Virus record (IMG/VR): IMGVR_UViG_3300030101_004750
Location: 1-32,377 of that record
DNA: 32,377 nt
Strand: one strand, 5' to 3'
From: a virus
In this document: positions 12,504 to 21,139 of the stretch, in pieces
Layout: every line of letters begins with the position of its first letter
How positions within the stretch are numbered: position 1 is the first letter of the stretch
Position numbers and translations under genes: made by a program
Notes under the pieces: model-generated
Seen by the model: only the letters and a program-made list of their open reading frames with translations
What the model was told of the DNA's origin: nothing
The model's database searches: none

Positions 12504-13750
12504 GCGATTTTAAAGTTGCGCTTCATCCGCAACAACTTGAGGCATACAACCACCCAAGCCGATTTAAAATTGTTGTAGCAGGGCGAAGATGGGGAAAATC
12601 CCGGTTAGCACTGTATACACTTTTTATCGAAGCCCTACGCAGCAAAAATTACGATGTGTATTACATCGCACCTACTTTTGAGCAAGCCAAACGCATTATG
12701 TTTCGTGCTATGAAAGATGTTGGTAAGGATTTAATCGAATGGGCTCACGAAAACACAGCCACGATGCGATTGATTAACGGGCGTGAGATTCACATAGCAG
12801 GAAGTGATCGACCCGACACCTTGCGAGGTGTAGCTATGGCTCACTGTGTTATTGATGAGTACGCTAGCATCAAACCGATGATCTGGGAAGAAATTGTTAG
12901 ACCAGCACTGATCGATTCAAAAGGTTCGTGCTTATTTATCGGAACGCCGCAAGGCAAGAATCATTTTTACGATCTCTACAACTATGCTCAAAATAGAGCA
13001 GATTGGGGAACGTGGCAATTTAACAGCAAAGAAAACCCGTTTCTTGACCCAGAGGAGGTCAAAACAGCTTATGAAAGTTTATCAACTCAAGTAGCTCGAC
13101 AAGAATTAGAAGCAAGTTTTGAGAGTTTCGATTCAGGCTTGTTTAAAGAAGAGTGGATTAAGTTCGATAACGATGAGCCTACAGAGGGTGATTATTACAT
13201 AACAGTTGACCTTGCAGGATTTGAGTCAACCACCACAGGGCGAGGAAGCTCTTCAGCAAAACTGGATGAAACAGCCATCGTTGCCACAAAAGTTCACCAA
13301 GGTGGTTGGTATGTAGTGGATATTGAGCATGGTCGTTGGAATACAAGAGAAACGAGTGTAAGAATTTTGCGATTAGCTCAAGAAAAAGGAGCTAGATGTA
13401 TCGGCATCGAGAGAGGATCTTTGATGAACGCCGTGATGCCGTATCTCGAAGATCAAATGCGAAGGATAGGCTTTTACCCTCGAATTGAAAGTGTTACTCA
13501 CGGCGGTAAAAATAAAACAGATCGAGTGGTTTGGGCGTTGCAAGGGCGATTCGAGCGAGGTGTGGTAACTCTACGCCGAGGAAGTTGGAACTCACCTTTT
13601 CTCACGCAGTTGATGGATTTTCCAAACCCAAAGGCGCATGACGATTTGCCCGATGCCCTGAGTTTTTTAGATCAGATCAGTTTCACACCTTACAACAATT
13701 TTGAAGTTGAAGATGAATACGAGCCCTTCGACTTAGTGTCAGGATATTAA
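12500..13750 (+). CDS. terL: Large terminase subunit
   Basis: This 416-residue protein is the packaging motor. The ATPase domain shows Walker A AGRRWGKS (about residues 27-34) and Walker B HCVIDEY (about 115-121); the RNase H-like nuclease shows YITVDLAG, CIGIERGS and HDDLPDAL, giving the three acidic residues that cut the DNA concatemer. The start is GTG 12500, where the conserved FKVALHPQQLEAY begins; the longer frame back to 12419 only shadows the microprotein gene. The position right before the portal fits headful packaging. Confidence 0.93.
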   Translation: MSDFKVALHPQQLEAYNHPSRFKIVVAGRRWGKSRLALYTLFIEALRSKNYDVYYIAPTFEQAKRIMFRAMKDVGKDLIEWAHENTATMRLINGREIHIAGSDRPDTLRGVAMAHCVIDEYASIKPMIWEEIVRPALIDSKGSCLFIGTPQGKNHFYDLYNYAQNRADWGTWQFNSKENPFLDPEEVKTAYESLSTQVARQELEASFESFDSGLFKEEWIKFDNDEPTEGDYYITVDLAGFESTTTGRGSSSAKLDETAIVATKVHQGGWYVVDIEHGRWNTRETSVRILRLAQEKGARCIGIERGSLMNAVMPYLEDQMRRIGFYPRIESVTHGGKNKTDRVVWALQGRFERGVVTLRRGSWNSPFLTQLMDFPNPKAHDDLPDALSFLDQISFTPYNNFEVEDEYEPFDLVSGY

Positions 13751-13755
13751 ATTTT

Positions 13756-15621
13756 ATGGATAAAGATTTACTGAGTTGGATTATGAGTCAGGTCGATGAG
13801 TGGCGAACCTACCGAAAATCCAACTACGATGAGCGTTGGCGCGAGTATTATCGCATTTGGCGAGGTGTTTGGGATGAGAGTGATCGCACAAGACAAAGCG
13901 AAAGATCAAGACTTATCAGCCCGGCAACCCAACAAGCGGTTGAAGGGTCAATTGCTGAGTTAGAAGAAGCTACTTTCGGACGAGATGTCTGGTTTGACAT
14001 ACGGGACGATCTTCTTGATGAGCAACCTGAAGATATTCTTTATCTCAGGAACAAAATGAAAGAGGATATGGAGCGTGAGGGGTGGAAATCAGCGATCTCA
14101 GAAATTATGTTGAACGGTTGTCTTTACGGCGTTGGAATCGGTGAGCTTTTAACCGAAGAAAAAGAGGAAATTTATCCCGACACTCAGCAAATAGAAGGCA
14201 CTGAAATTTTTCAAACGGGTGTGAATCGTAAAAGTTACATTTGTGTCAAACTAAGAGCAGTTGATCCACTAAACTTCAGCATCGACCCGGCAGCAACCAC
14301 TATTGAAGATGCTCTAGGCGTTGCCATTGATGAGCTCGTTCCACGCTGGCAAGTTTTAGCTGGAATGAAATCCGGCGATTATGAAGATGTTGACTTGGGT
14401 GATGCCACGATCAGTTATGAAGATCAATACAGTGGCGAAACCAAACAAATCCCCTCTGAAAATGCCGTGAGATTATGTAAGTATTACGGCAAAGTGCCAC
14501 GGCATTACATCGACAGTAAAGTCAAAGAAGAAGATCAAGATGATTTAGTCGAAGCGTTAGTCGTTATTGCAAACGACTCTGAAATACTAAAGGCTGTCGA
14601 GACGCCTTACATGATGGGAGATCGTCCGGTTGTGGCTTATTCGCATGACCGAGTGCCGAATCGATTCTTTGGGCGTGGTGTAGTGGAAAAGGGCTACAAT
14701 GTTCAAAAGGCTCTTGATGCTGAACTGCGAGCAAGAGCCGATGCTTTAGCACTCACAACCCACCCTATGATGGCTGTTGATGCGAGCAGACTCCCCAGAG
14801 GAGCCAAGCCTCAAGTGCGTCCCGGTCAAACGATTTTAACCAACGGCGACCCAAGCACGATTTTAAAGCCGTTCAATTTTGGTCAATTGAATCCAACAAG
14901 TTACCGGGAAAGTGCTGAACTGGAACGCATGGTCAGCCAAGCAACGGGGGCTTTTGATGTGGGTAGCCGAGGAAATACCACTTTGGGTGGAATGAGCATT
15001 GCTCAATCAGCCAGCATTAAACGTCAAAAAAGAAGTTTGATGAATTTTCAAGAGCAGTTTTTAATTCCGGCACTCACAAAATGTGCTCATCGTTTAATGC
15101 AGTTCGATCCTGAAAATTATCCAGTTCAAGATTACAAATTCAAACCAGCCAGCACATTAGGAATAATGGCAAGGGAGTTTGAAACGCAACAATTGATTCA
15201 ACTTCTGCAAGTAACGGCCCCTGATAGCCCGGTTTTTATGATCATATTGGAAAGTATTTATGAAAATTCTAGTTTGCAAAATAGAGAAGTTATGGTGGCG
15301 GCTTTGCGACAAATGTTGCAACAGTCTCAGGAGCCTCAACAACCGCCTCCAAATCCTGTGGGAATGGCTCAAGTCCAAGTTCAAAACAAGCAAATAGACT
15401 TGCAAGCACAAAAAGCCCAAGCCGACCTAGCTCTCAAACAAGCGGATCTAGCATTAAAGCAAGAAACGCTAGAAATTAAAAAAGCCGAGAACCGAGATCG
15501 CAGGGATGATTCTCAAGAGAAGAACGATTTGAAAGAGTTGGATATGTACCTCAAAAGCCAAGTGGAGTCAGGCAAGCTAGAGAGCCGAATGGCTGAAAAG
15601 ATTATTGATCGAGTTCAGTAG
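13756..15621 (+). CDS. Portal protein
   Basis: This 621-residue protein fits the large portal of P22-like/short-tailed phages: a charged N-terminus (DEWRTYRKSNYDERWREYYR), a middle domain with WDESDRTRQSERSRLISPAT and FNFGQLNPTSYRESAELERM, and a long C-terminal coiled coil rich in Gln/Ala/Lys (about residues 540-610) like the barrel helices of P22 gp1. Twelve copies form the vertex channel for DNA. It directly follows TerL and is much larger than the usual HK97-type portal. Confidence 0.85.
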   Translation: MDKDLLSWIMSQVDEWRTYRKSNYDERWREYYRIWRGVWDESDRTRQSERSRLISPATQQAVEGSIAELEEATFGRDVWFDIRDDLLDEQPEDILYLRNKMKEDMEREGWKSAISEIMLNGCLYGVGIGELLTEEKEEIYPDTQQIEGTEIFQTGVNRKSYICVKLRAVDPLNFSIDPAATTIEDALGVAIDELVPRWQVLAGMKSGDYEDVDLGDATISYEDQYSGETKQIPSENAVRLCKYYGKVPRHYIDSKVKEEDQDDLVEALVVIANDSEILKAVETPYMMGDRPVVAYSHDRVPNRFFGRGVVEKGYNVQKALDAELRARADALALTTHPMMAVDASRLPRGAKPQVRPGQTILTNGDPSTILKPFNFGQLNPTSYRESAELERMVSQATGAFDVGSRGNTTLGGMSIAQSASIKRQKRSLMNFQEQFLIPALTKCAHRLMQFDPENYPVQDYKFKPASTLGIMAREFETQQLIQLLQVTAPDSPVFMIILESIYENSSLQNREVMVAALRQMLQQSQEPQQPPPNPVGMAQVQVQNKQIDLQAQKAQADLALKQADLALKQETLEIKKAENRDRRDDSQEKNDLKELDMYLKSQVESGKLESRMAEKIIDRVQ

Positions 15622-16577
15622 TGGCTAGTATCTTCGATAAGATCAAGGGTCACATTGACCGAGGTGTTGATCGTGCCGGGATGTTTTTTAATGATCCTGA
15701 TGTGATCAGAGCGATGAGTGTTGAACAAATCGAGCCCGATGCTCCGGTTGGCGATGCGTTCAAGCGTTACGGTGCTGCGACCTTGGGAGGGCCGGGGGAT
15801 ATTTATTCGCTTATTTGGAAAGATTTAATCGGTGCTGAAAGTGATTTACCGGGGTTCCGTTCTCTTCCAACTTCAGAAACTTTGCAAAAAAGGTTTGGAG
15901 CTCCACAAGGCCCAGAGTATATGGCTGTTGATTTTCTGGCGAGCGACCCTTTCAGTATGTTGGGAAAGACAATCAAAGGTGCGAGGCAAATAAGAAAAAA
16001 AATTGGCTCTTCACCACTAGATGATAAAAAGTTAAGCGGTCTTAGTAAAAAAGAAAAAATAGCAAAGTTAAGAGCAGAAGCAAACGCTCAAAGATTTGCG
16101 GAAAAAATAGATACATCTTACAGAGGACAGCATCAGCCAAAAGGCTATGATGATTTTTCAATAAGGCTTGATAATTTAACAAAGTCAATCACAGGAGAAC
16201 AAGCTGGGTATCCAGATGATTTTTATACATCTCAAGGGCGAAGGATATACGCCCCACCAGCTAGATTTTTTGATGATGAATATGGCATAGCGAATACGCA
16301 AAGTTATAACGCAATATTGAAAGCAAAAGGCAACCCAGAGGCAGAAGTTACCATTTATAGAGCTGTGCCAAATGAAAGAAACATAACAAAAATAAATGAA
16401 GGCGATTTCGTTACATTGAGTCCTAAATATGCAGAACTGCATGGGGCTAGTGGGTATGGTTCTGGTGGACAAGATGCTGGAAAGATATTATCGCAGAAGG
16501 TCAAAGTTAAAGACCTTTTATGGGATGGAAATGATGTTAATGAATTTGGCTATTTTCCTCATGACTCCCGACCTTGA
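15621..16577 (+). CDS. Virion-region protein with ADP-ribosyltransferase-like C-terminus
   Basis: This 318-residue protein starts at a GTG overlapping the portal stop by one base. The first ~130 residues read like a phage head-region protein (DPDVIRAMSVEQIEPDAPVG). The last ~170 contain EVTIYRAVP (Arg, near residue 247), GDFVTLSPKYAELHG (near 262) and NEFGYFP at the end, an arrangement like the R-S-E core of ADP-ribosyltransferase folds found fused to phage structural proteins. The C-terminal half is more A-rich than its neighbours, suggesting a separately acquired domain. It may be a virion-borne enzyme. Confidence 0.65.
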   Translation: MASIFDKIKGHIDRGVDRAGMFFNDPDVIRAMSVEQIEPDAPVGDAFKRYGAATLGGPGDIYSLIWKDLIGAESDLPGFRSLPTSETLQKRFGAPQGPEYMAVDFLASDPFSMLGKTIKGARQIRKKIGSSPLDDKKLSGLSKKEKIAKLRAEANAQRFAEKIDTSYRGQHQPKGYDDFSIRLDNLTKSITGEQAGYPDDFYTSQGRRIYAPPARFFDDEYGIANTQSYNAILKAKGNPEAEVTIYRAVPNERNITKINEGDFVTLSPKYAELHGASGYGSGGQDAGKILSQKVKVKDLLWDGNDVNEFGYFPHDSRP

Positions 16578-16782
16578 AAAATATTACGAGCTTCGGCTCG
16601 ATATGTTTTTAACCGATGCTTGGAAAGATTTGATTGTTGATGTGCAAAAGATGGAGCAGACAACGGATACACTCGATAATGTCACGCCCGACAATGTTGA
16701 TTTTAAAAAAGGCGAATTGAGCATAATTCGCTGGTTGCTGAATTTAGAAAATACCACTAAAAAATCTTACGAGGAACTTTAA
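16561..16782 (+). CDS. Small hypothetical virion-module protein (73 aa)
   Basis: This acidic protein (MTPDLEKYYELRLDMFLTDA followed by WKDLIVDVQ) overlaps the end of the previous gene by 17 bases. Helical proteins of this 'xxxRxxMFxTxxWKDLxxD' form are common between portal and zinc-ribbon genes in short-tailed phages; the role is not known. The longer frame from 16429 lies within the previous gene, so ATG 16561 is preferred. Confidence 0.7.
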   Translation: MTPDLEKYYELRLDMFLTDAWKDLIVDVQKMEQTTDTLDNVTPDNVDFKKGELSIIRWLLNLENTTKKSYEEL

Positions 16783-16783
16783 A

Positions 16784-16996
16784 ATGCCGATGTTTGAATA
16801 CTGGTGCGAGTGCGGAAAAAGAACGGAGAAGTTTTTGCAAAAAAAGAAAAATTTTGTTAAATGCGAATGCGGAAAACTTGCTGAATACCGTATATCGGCT
16901 CCCTTCATTGATTATCTGCACACAGGAATTGATCCCCACGGAGCTCCAACTTCTGGAGATAAGTGGGCTAGAATGCACGAAAGGGCAGCTAAATGA
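16784..16996 (+). CDS. FmdB-like zinc-ribbon protein
   Basis: This 70-residue protein begins PMFEYWCECGKRTEKFLQKK and contains VKCECGKLAEYRIS, so two CxC(G) knuckles form a zinc ribbon of the FmdB type (normally 'MPxYxYxCxxCG...'). Zinc ribbons of this size usually bind nucleic acid or another protein. A GAGGA ribosome site lies in the end of the preceding gene. The stop overlaps the next start (ATGA). Confidence 0.8.
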   Translation: MPMFEYWCECGKRTEKFLQKKKNFVKCECGKLAEYRISAPFIDYLHTGIDPHGAPTSGDKWARMHERAAK

Positions 16997-17679
16997 GTGA
17001 TTATACAAAATCGGTAAACTTTGCGTCTAAAGATTCTTTGAGCACAGGCGATGCCAACAAGATTGTTAAAGGGACAGAAATTGATACCGAATTTAACAAC
17101 ATCGCTACTGCTGTTGCGACAAAAAGAGATACGACATCAACCGTTGGTGTAGGGCAAGGCGGCACCGGGATTACGGCGGCTGGGACATCAGGCAATGTGT
17201 TGATGAGCGATGGTTCGGCTTTTGCTTCAAGCCCTTTAATTCCTACAGGGTCGGTTATGTTGTTTTATCAAGCCTCTGCCCCAACAGGTTGGACAAAAAG
17301 CACGACACATAACGACAAGGCTATCAGAGTTGTTTCAGGATCAGGTGGTGGAACAGGTGGTAGCGTGGCCTTTGAAACGGCATTTGCTTCACACACTCCA
17401 GCAGGTAGCGTTAGCGGAAATACAGCAAGCCACACGCTAACGATTAGTGAAATACCGTCTCACGCACACGGACACAAATTGGACGGAGGAGTGTTTGCTG
17501 CTGGATCAAGTTCCACGGGTTCGCTTCATGCTGATGCCACCACAAGTGCAAGTGGAAAAATAGAAAATACGGGAGGCGGTAGCGGTCACTCGCATGGTGC
17601 AACAGGATTGAGTTTCTCAGGAAGTGCCATCAACTTGGATGTAAGTTACGTTGATGTCATCATTTGCACCAAATCCTGA
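16993..17679 (+). CDS. Tail collar/fibre-like protein
   Basis: This 228-residue protein has an N-terminal part with GDANKIVKGTEIDTEFNNIA and a VGVGQGGTGITAAGTSGNVL segment, both frequent in phage fibre proteins, then PTGSVMLFYQASAPTGWTKS, the start of a Tail_Collar-type domain, and a Gly/Ser/His-rich tip (PSHAHGHKLDGG). It probably forms part of the receptor-contact apparatus. It lies in the early virion region rather than beside the main fibre gene at 27622. Confidence 0.82.
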   Translation: MSDYTKSVNFASKDSLSTGDANKIVKGTEIDTEFNNIATAVATKRDTTSTVGVGQGGTGITAAGTSGNVLMSDGSAFASSPLIPTGSVMLFYQASAPTGWTKSTTHNDKAIRVVSGSGGGTGGSVAFETAFASHTPAGSVSGNTASHTLTISEIPSHAHGHKLDGGVFAAGSSSTGSLHADATTSASGKIENTGGGSGHSHGATGLSFSGSAINLDVSYVDVIICTKS

Positions 17680-17951
17680 TGAAATGTCCACTGATTAAAA
17701 AAAAGTGCATGAAACATGACTGTGCTTGGTACATTCATTTGCGGGGAACAAACCCCAACACAGGTCAGGAGATTGACCAGTGGGGATGTTCGATGACATG
17801 GATGCCAATGTTGCTTGTTGAAAATAGCCAACAACAACGGCAGACTGGGAGTGCGGTGGAATCATTCAGAAACGAAATGGTTAAAAATAACGAATCTATT
17901 TTGAGAGGATTAGTCAATGGCAGTCGGCAAAACCTACCTTACTCTAGTTAA
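17679..17951 (+). CDS. Small Cys/Trp-rich phage protein (90 aa)
   Basis: The start ATG overlaps the previous stop by one base. The sequence shows CPLIKKKCMKHDCAWYIHLR and WGCSMTWMPMLLVEN, four Cys within the first 55 residues that may bind a metal, followed by a Gln/Asn-rich helical region. The pattern resembles a small protein seen next to tail genes in short-tailed phages, but I cannot name a family. It overlaps the next gene by 35 bases. Confidence 0.7.
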   Translation: MKCPLIKKKCMKHDCAWYIHLRGTNPNTGQEIDQWGCSMTWMPMLLVENSQQQRQTGSAVESFRNEMVKNNESILRGLVNGSRQNLPYSS

Positions 17952-18576
17952 TGATGTGCTTTCTCGTTTGAGAGAGAGTTCAGTAACGAGCGTTGGCGAT
18001 AACTCATACTCCAATTTAATTGGTAAATTTGTAAATGAAGCTAAAAGAGAAGTGGAAGATGCGTGGAATTGGAACCGACTGAGGAACACAATTACCGTAG
18101 ATACGGTTGCCGACAGTTTCAACTACACCTTAACAAGCTCACAAAAACGCTTTAGAGTTATTGACGCTTTCAATGACACACAAGATATCGAAATGCGTCT
18201 AACGGGCATGAACACCTTGAACCAAAGGTTTTATCTAGGAACAACGCAAACGGGAGCTCCGCAAGAATTTGGATTCAACGGACATGATACGTCAGGAGAT
18301 GCCAAAGTCGATGTTTATCCTGTTCCTGATGCAGTGTATTCGCTGCGGTTTAATCTTATAATTCCTCAAGCAGATCTCAGTGCCGATACCGATGAAATTA
18401 TTATGAACGAGTTTCCTATAATTCTAGGAGCTTACGCAAAAGCAATTTTTGAACGTGGTGAAGATGGGGGTGTTAGTACCAATGAGGCCTATCAAATTTA
18501 CAATGTTGCTTTGAACGATGCTATATCGCAAGATGCCGCACTTGCTCAAGATGAACTTGTTTATCAGGCGGTTTAG
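17917..18576 (+). CDS. Tail adaptor (gp11-like) protein
   Basis: This 219-residue protein has the features of the T7 gp11/P22 gp4-like adaptor that joins the portal to the tail: an early TLVNDVLSRLRESSV helix, EAKREVEDAWNWNRLRNTIT, then a beta-rich part and a C-terminal helix (EFPIILGAYAKAIFERGED). The order adaptor then nozzle (next gene) supports the call. Start ATG 17917 with 'GAGAGGA' upstream. Confidence 0.72.
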   Translation: MAVGKTYLTLVNDVLSRLRESSVTSVGDNSYSNLIGKFVNEAKREVEDAWNWNRLRNTITVDTVADSFNYTLTSSQKRFRVIDAFNDTQDIEMRLTGMNTLNQRFYLGTTQTGAPQEFGFNGHDTSGDAKVDVYPVPDAVYSLRFNLIIPQADLSADTDEIIMNEFPIILGAYAKAIFERGEDGGVSTNEAYQIYNVALNDAISQDAALAQDELVYQAV

Positions 18577-18578
18577 CT

Positions 18579-20081
18579 GTGGAACCACTTGCACCCGTTT
18601 CTGTTTCGGCACCGGGATTCAAAGGGCTTAACAAGCAATCGTCATCAGTTGATCTTGAACCCGGCTATGCGTTAGAAGCAACCAATTGCGTCATTGATTC
18701 TTTTGGTCGGATAGCATCACGAAAAGGTTTTTCTGCTGTTACGAGTAGCTCTTTGGGAAGCCACGATATTGAAGCCATCGGTGAATATTTAAAGATTGAT
18801 GGAAGCACTCAAATAATAAGTGCGGCTAACAACAATTTGTACGAAGGTACGACAACACTAACGAGCAAATATTCGACAAGTGTTAGTGCGAATCGTTGGC
18901 AGATGGTGAACTTCAATAACTTTCTTTGGTTATTCCAAAGCGGTCACGCACCGTTGAGTTGGGATGGAACGACCATGAAGTTAATTACAGCGATGACCAG
19001 TGCTGCTGGAACGCCGCCACAAGGAAATGCGGTGCTTGGAAGTTATGGTCGGTTGTGGGTTGGGGATGTGGCAACCGATAAAACAGTTTTGTATTACTCT
19101 GACACTTTAGCCGGGCATATCTGGACGGGAGGGGCTAGTGGAAGTGTTGATTTAAAATCAGTGTGGACAAACGGCATGGATTCCATAGCGGCTTTAGCCG
19201 CTTTTAATGGCTTTCTTGTCATATTTGGTCGTAAAAGTATTCTGATTTACAGTGGTGCAACGAATCCTTCATCAATGACATTAGTGGAACACGTCAAGGG
19301 AATTGGGTGTGTGAGTCGAGACAGTGTTCAAGACATAGGAACAGATTTATTGTTTCTGTCAGACACAGGAGTCAGGAGTTTGCAACGCACGATCCAAGAA
19401 AAATCGATGCCGATGAGAGACATTTCGAGCAATATAAGAAATGAGATTGCGTATTATATTTCCGCACAAACCGATTTGAATGATGTTGTTTCCACCTACA
19501 ATGAAAAAGAAAGATTTTATCTTTTAAATTTTCCGCAAGATGGTGTCACTTTTTGTTTTGACGTAAGCACTGTTTTGGAAAACGGAGCTTGCCCGGTCAC
19601 AACGTGGGATTCAATAAATCCAAAATCGATGATCACTCGAATCAATGGTGATTTACTTTTTGGTCAAACGGGAATCATTGGTCGATACACGGGTTATCTT
19701 GATAATACGAGTAGCTTTGATATGAGTTATTTGACGGCTTGGATTAGTTTTAATGAACCGTTTATTCAGAAGATTTTAAAAAAGATCGCCTTTACGATTC
19801 AAGGATCGAGCAGTAGCGTTTTTACCGTAAGACACGGTTATGATTATTCCGGCAGTTATTTTACGCAACAACAAAGCATTTCCGGTGGAACAACCTCTGA
19901 ATATAATGTTGGTGAATATAACATTGCCGAATTCAGTTCTGGAAACATAATTGATGAAGTGAGCAGCATTGGTAAAAGTGCCGGGAAAATGGTTCAGGTG
20001 GGATTGTTTAGTACAGTCAATGGTGCTGAATTAGCGATTCAAAAATTTGATATCTTTGCAAAGCGAGGTCGAATGAAGTGA
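18579..20081 (+). CDS. Tail nozzle (tail tubular B-like) protein
   Basis: This 500-residue, beta-rich protein starts with GTG 18579, two bases after the adaptor stop. It begins APGFKGLNKQSSSVDLEPGY followed by ALEATNCVIDSFGRI, which is characteristic of the phage nozzle/gp12-like family ('...xGxNxxxxxxxLxPGxAxxxxNxxxxxxG'), and has repeated beta-propeller-like segments (RLWVGDVATDKTVLYYSD). Six copies would close the short tail. It follows the adaptor, as in T7 (gp11, gp12). Confidence 0.8.
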   Translation: MEPLAPVSVSAPGFKGLNKQSSSVDLEPGYALEATNCVIDSFGRIASRKGFSAVTSSSLGSHDIEAIGEYLKIDGSTQIISAANNNLYEGTTTLTSKYSTSVSANRWQMVNFNNFLWLFQSGHAPLSWDGTTMKLITAMTSAAGTPPQGNAVLGSYGRLWVGDVATDKTVLYYSDTLAGHIWTGGASGSVDLKSVWTNGMDSIAALAAFNGFLVIFGRKSILIYSGATNPSSMTLVEHVKGIGCVSRDSVQDIGTDLLFLSDTGVRSLQRTIQEKSMPMRDISSNIRNEIAYYISAQTDLNDVVSTYNEKERFYLLNFPQDGVTFCFDVSTVLENGACPVTTWDSINPKSMITRINGDLLFGQTGIIGRYTGYLDNTSSFDMSYLTAWISFNEPFIQKILKKIAFTIQGSSSSVFTVRHGYDYSGSYFTQQQSISGGTTSEYNVGEYNIAEFSSGNIIDEVSSIGKSAGKMVQVGLFSTVNGAELAIQKFDIFAKRGRMK

Positions 20082-21139
20082 TGAAAATATTTATTGATTT
20101 GTTATTAGGTCGAAGTGCTTTTTTAAATCCTTCGATCATTGGAGATATTATTGGGGCTGCTGGAAGTTTTCTTGGAGCTCGCCGAGCCGCTAAAGGCCAA
20201 GAAGCAGCGGCTCGAACTGCCGCTGATGCAGCTAAGTTTCGCCCTTACAATATGCAAAGTGGGTTTGGTAGCGCAACTTTTTACGATGATCCAGGAAATC
20301 GGAGAGCAGTTGGAATGCTGTCTCCTCAATATCAAGCTTTAAGAGATCAGTTTATGACGCAAGCGCAGGGATTGAGTCCACGTTACCAGCAACTACAAGA
20401 TTATTATCTTGATCGCTCGATGTTAAGTGATCGGGATCAGGCATTAGCCGATCAAATGCGAACGCAAGCCGAAGGATTTTCAAATGCTCTGACAAATTAT
20501 GATCCCGAAGCGGCTGCTGGAGATATTTATTCTAAAATTGCTGAACTCAATCAACCGTACCGACAGCAGCAACAATTGGATTTAGAAAATCGTTTGCTTG
20601 CTCAAGGTATGCTAGGATCAACAGGCGGTGCTTCACGGTTCCAAGCACAACAAGCGGCGTTTGGTGAGCAAGATTTGAGAGGTCAAATTGCTGCGAGAGA
20701 AATGGCTCAACGTGAGCAAGCTGAATTACAACGATTGGCGGCTGGGGGGCTAGCAACTGCAAGAGAACTCGAAGCTGATCCAATGAGATTTTTGCAAACT
20801 GGAATGAGTTTTGACAACATTCCACTGAGTTACCTGCAAGCGGCAATTGGTTTAGATCAACTGCCACAGGGGTTAATTGATCGAGGCGGTGTGTTGGGAG
20901 GTCGATCTGCATCGGCTGGAGCCAATGCCGGGAGTTATCTTGCCAATGCAATCGGTGGTCGAGATTTGGCCATGGGAAATTTATATGGTGAAGTTGGCCG
21001 AGGTTTGGGTGATGCGATTGGTGGGATGTTTAAACGCAATCAGACAAATACTCCAGTTTCGGGAAATAAAGATGGCGGCACATACAGTCCTTATGATAGG
21101 TTTGCTGATGAACTTTATGTTACTCCAAGGGGTGAATAA
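20081..21139 (+). CDS. Internal virion (ejection) protein, small
   Basis: This 352-residue protein (ATG 20081; a GTG at 20078 is an alternative) has an Ala/Gly-rich hydrophobic N-terminus (IIGDIIGAAGSFLGARRAAK), a long Gln/Arg-rich coiled coil (residues ~75-240, e.g. YRQQQQLDLENRLLAQGMLG) and a Gly-rich C-terminus (GRGLGDAIGGMF). Such features recur in proteins packaged inside short-tailed phage heads and ejected into the host to help DNA entry (like P22 gp7/gp20/gp16). Its place between tail nozzle and two larger proteins of like composition supports this. Confidence 0.7.
   Translation: MKIFIDLLLGRSAFLNPSIIGDIIGAAGSFLGARRAAKGQEAAARTAADAAKFRPYNMQSGFGSATFYDDPGNRRAVGMLSPQYQALRDQFMTQAQGLSPRYQQLQDYYLDRSMLSDRDQALADQMRTQAEGFSNALTNYDPEAAAGDIYSKIAELNQPYRQQQQLDLENRLLAQGMLGSTGGASRFQAQQAAFGEQDLRGQIAAREMAQREQAELQRLAAGGLATARELEADPMRFLQTGMSFDNIPLSYLQAAIGLDQLPQGLIDRGGVLGGRSASAGANAGSYLANAIGGRDLAMGNLYGEVGRGLGDAIGGMFKRNQTNTPVSGNKDGGTYSPYDRFADELYVTPRGE

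Noticed and set aside
16429-16560. Upstream extension of the 73-aa gene
   Set aside because: It runs inside the ART-like gene in another frame; ATG 16561 gives the recognisable protein.
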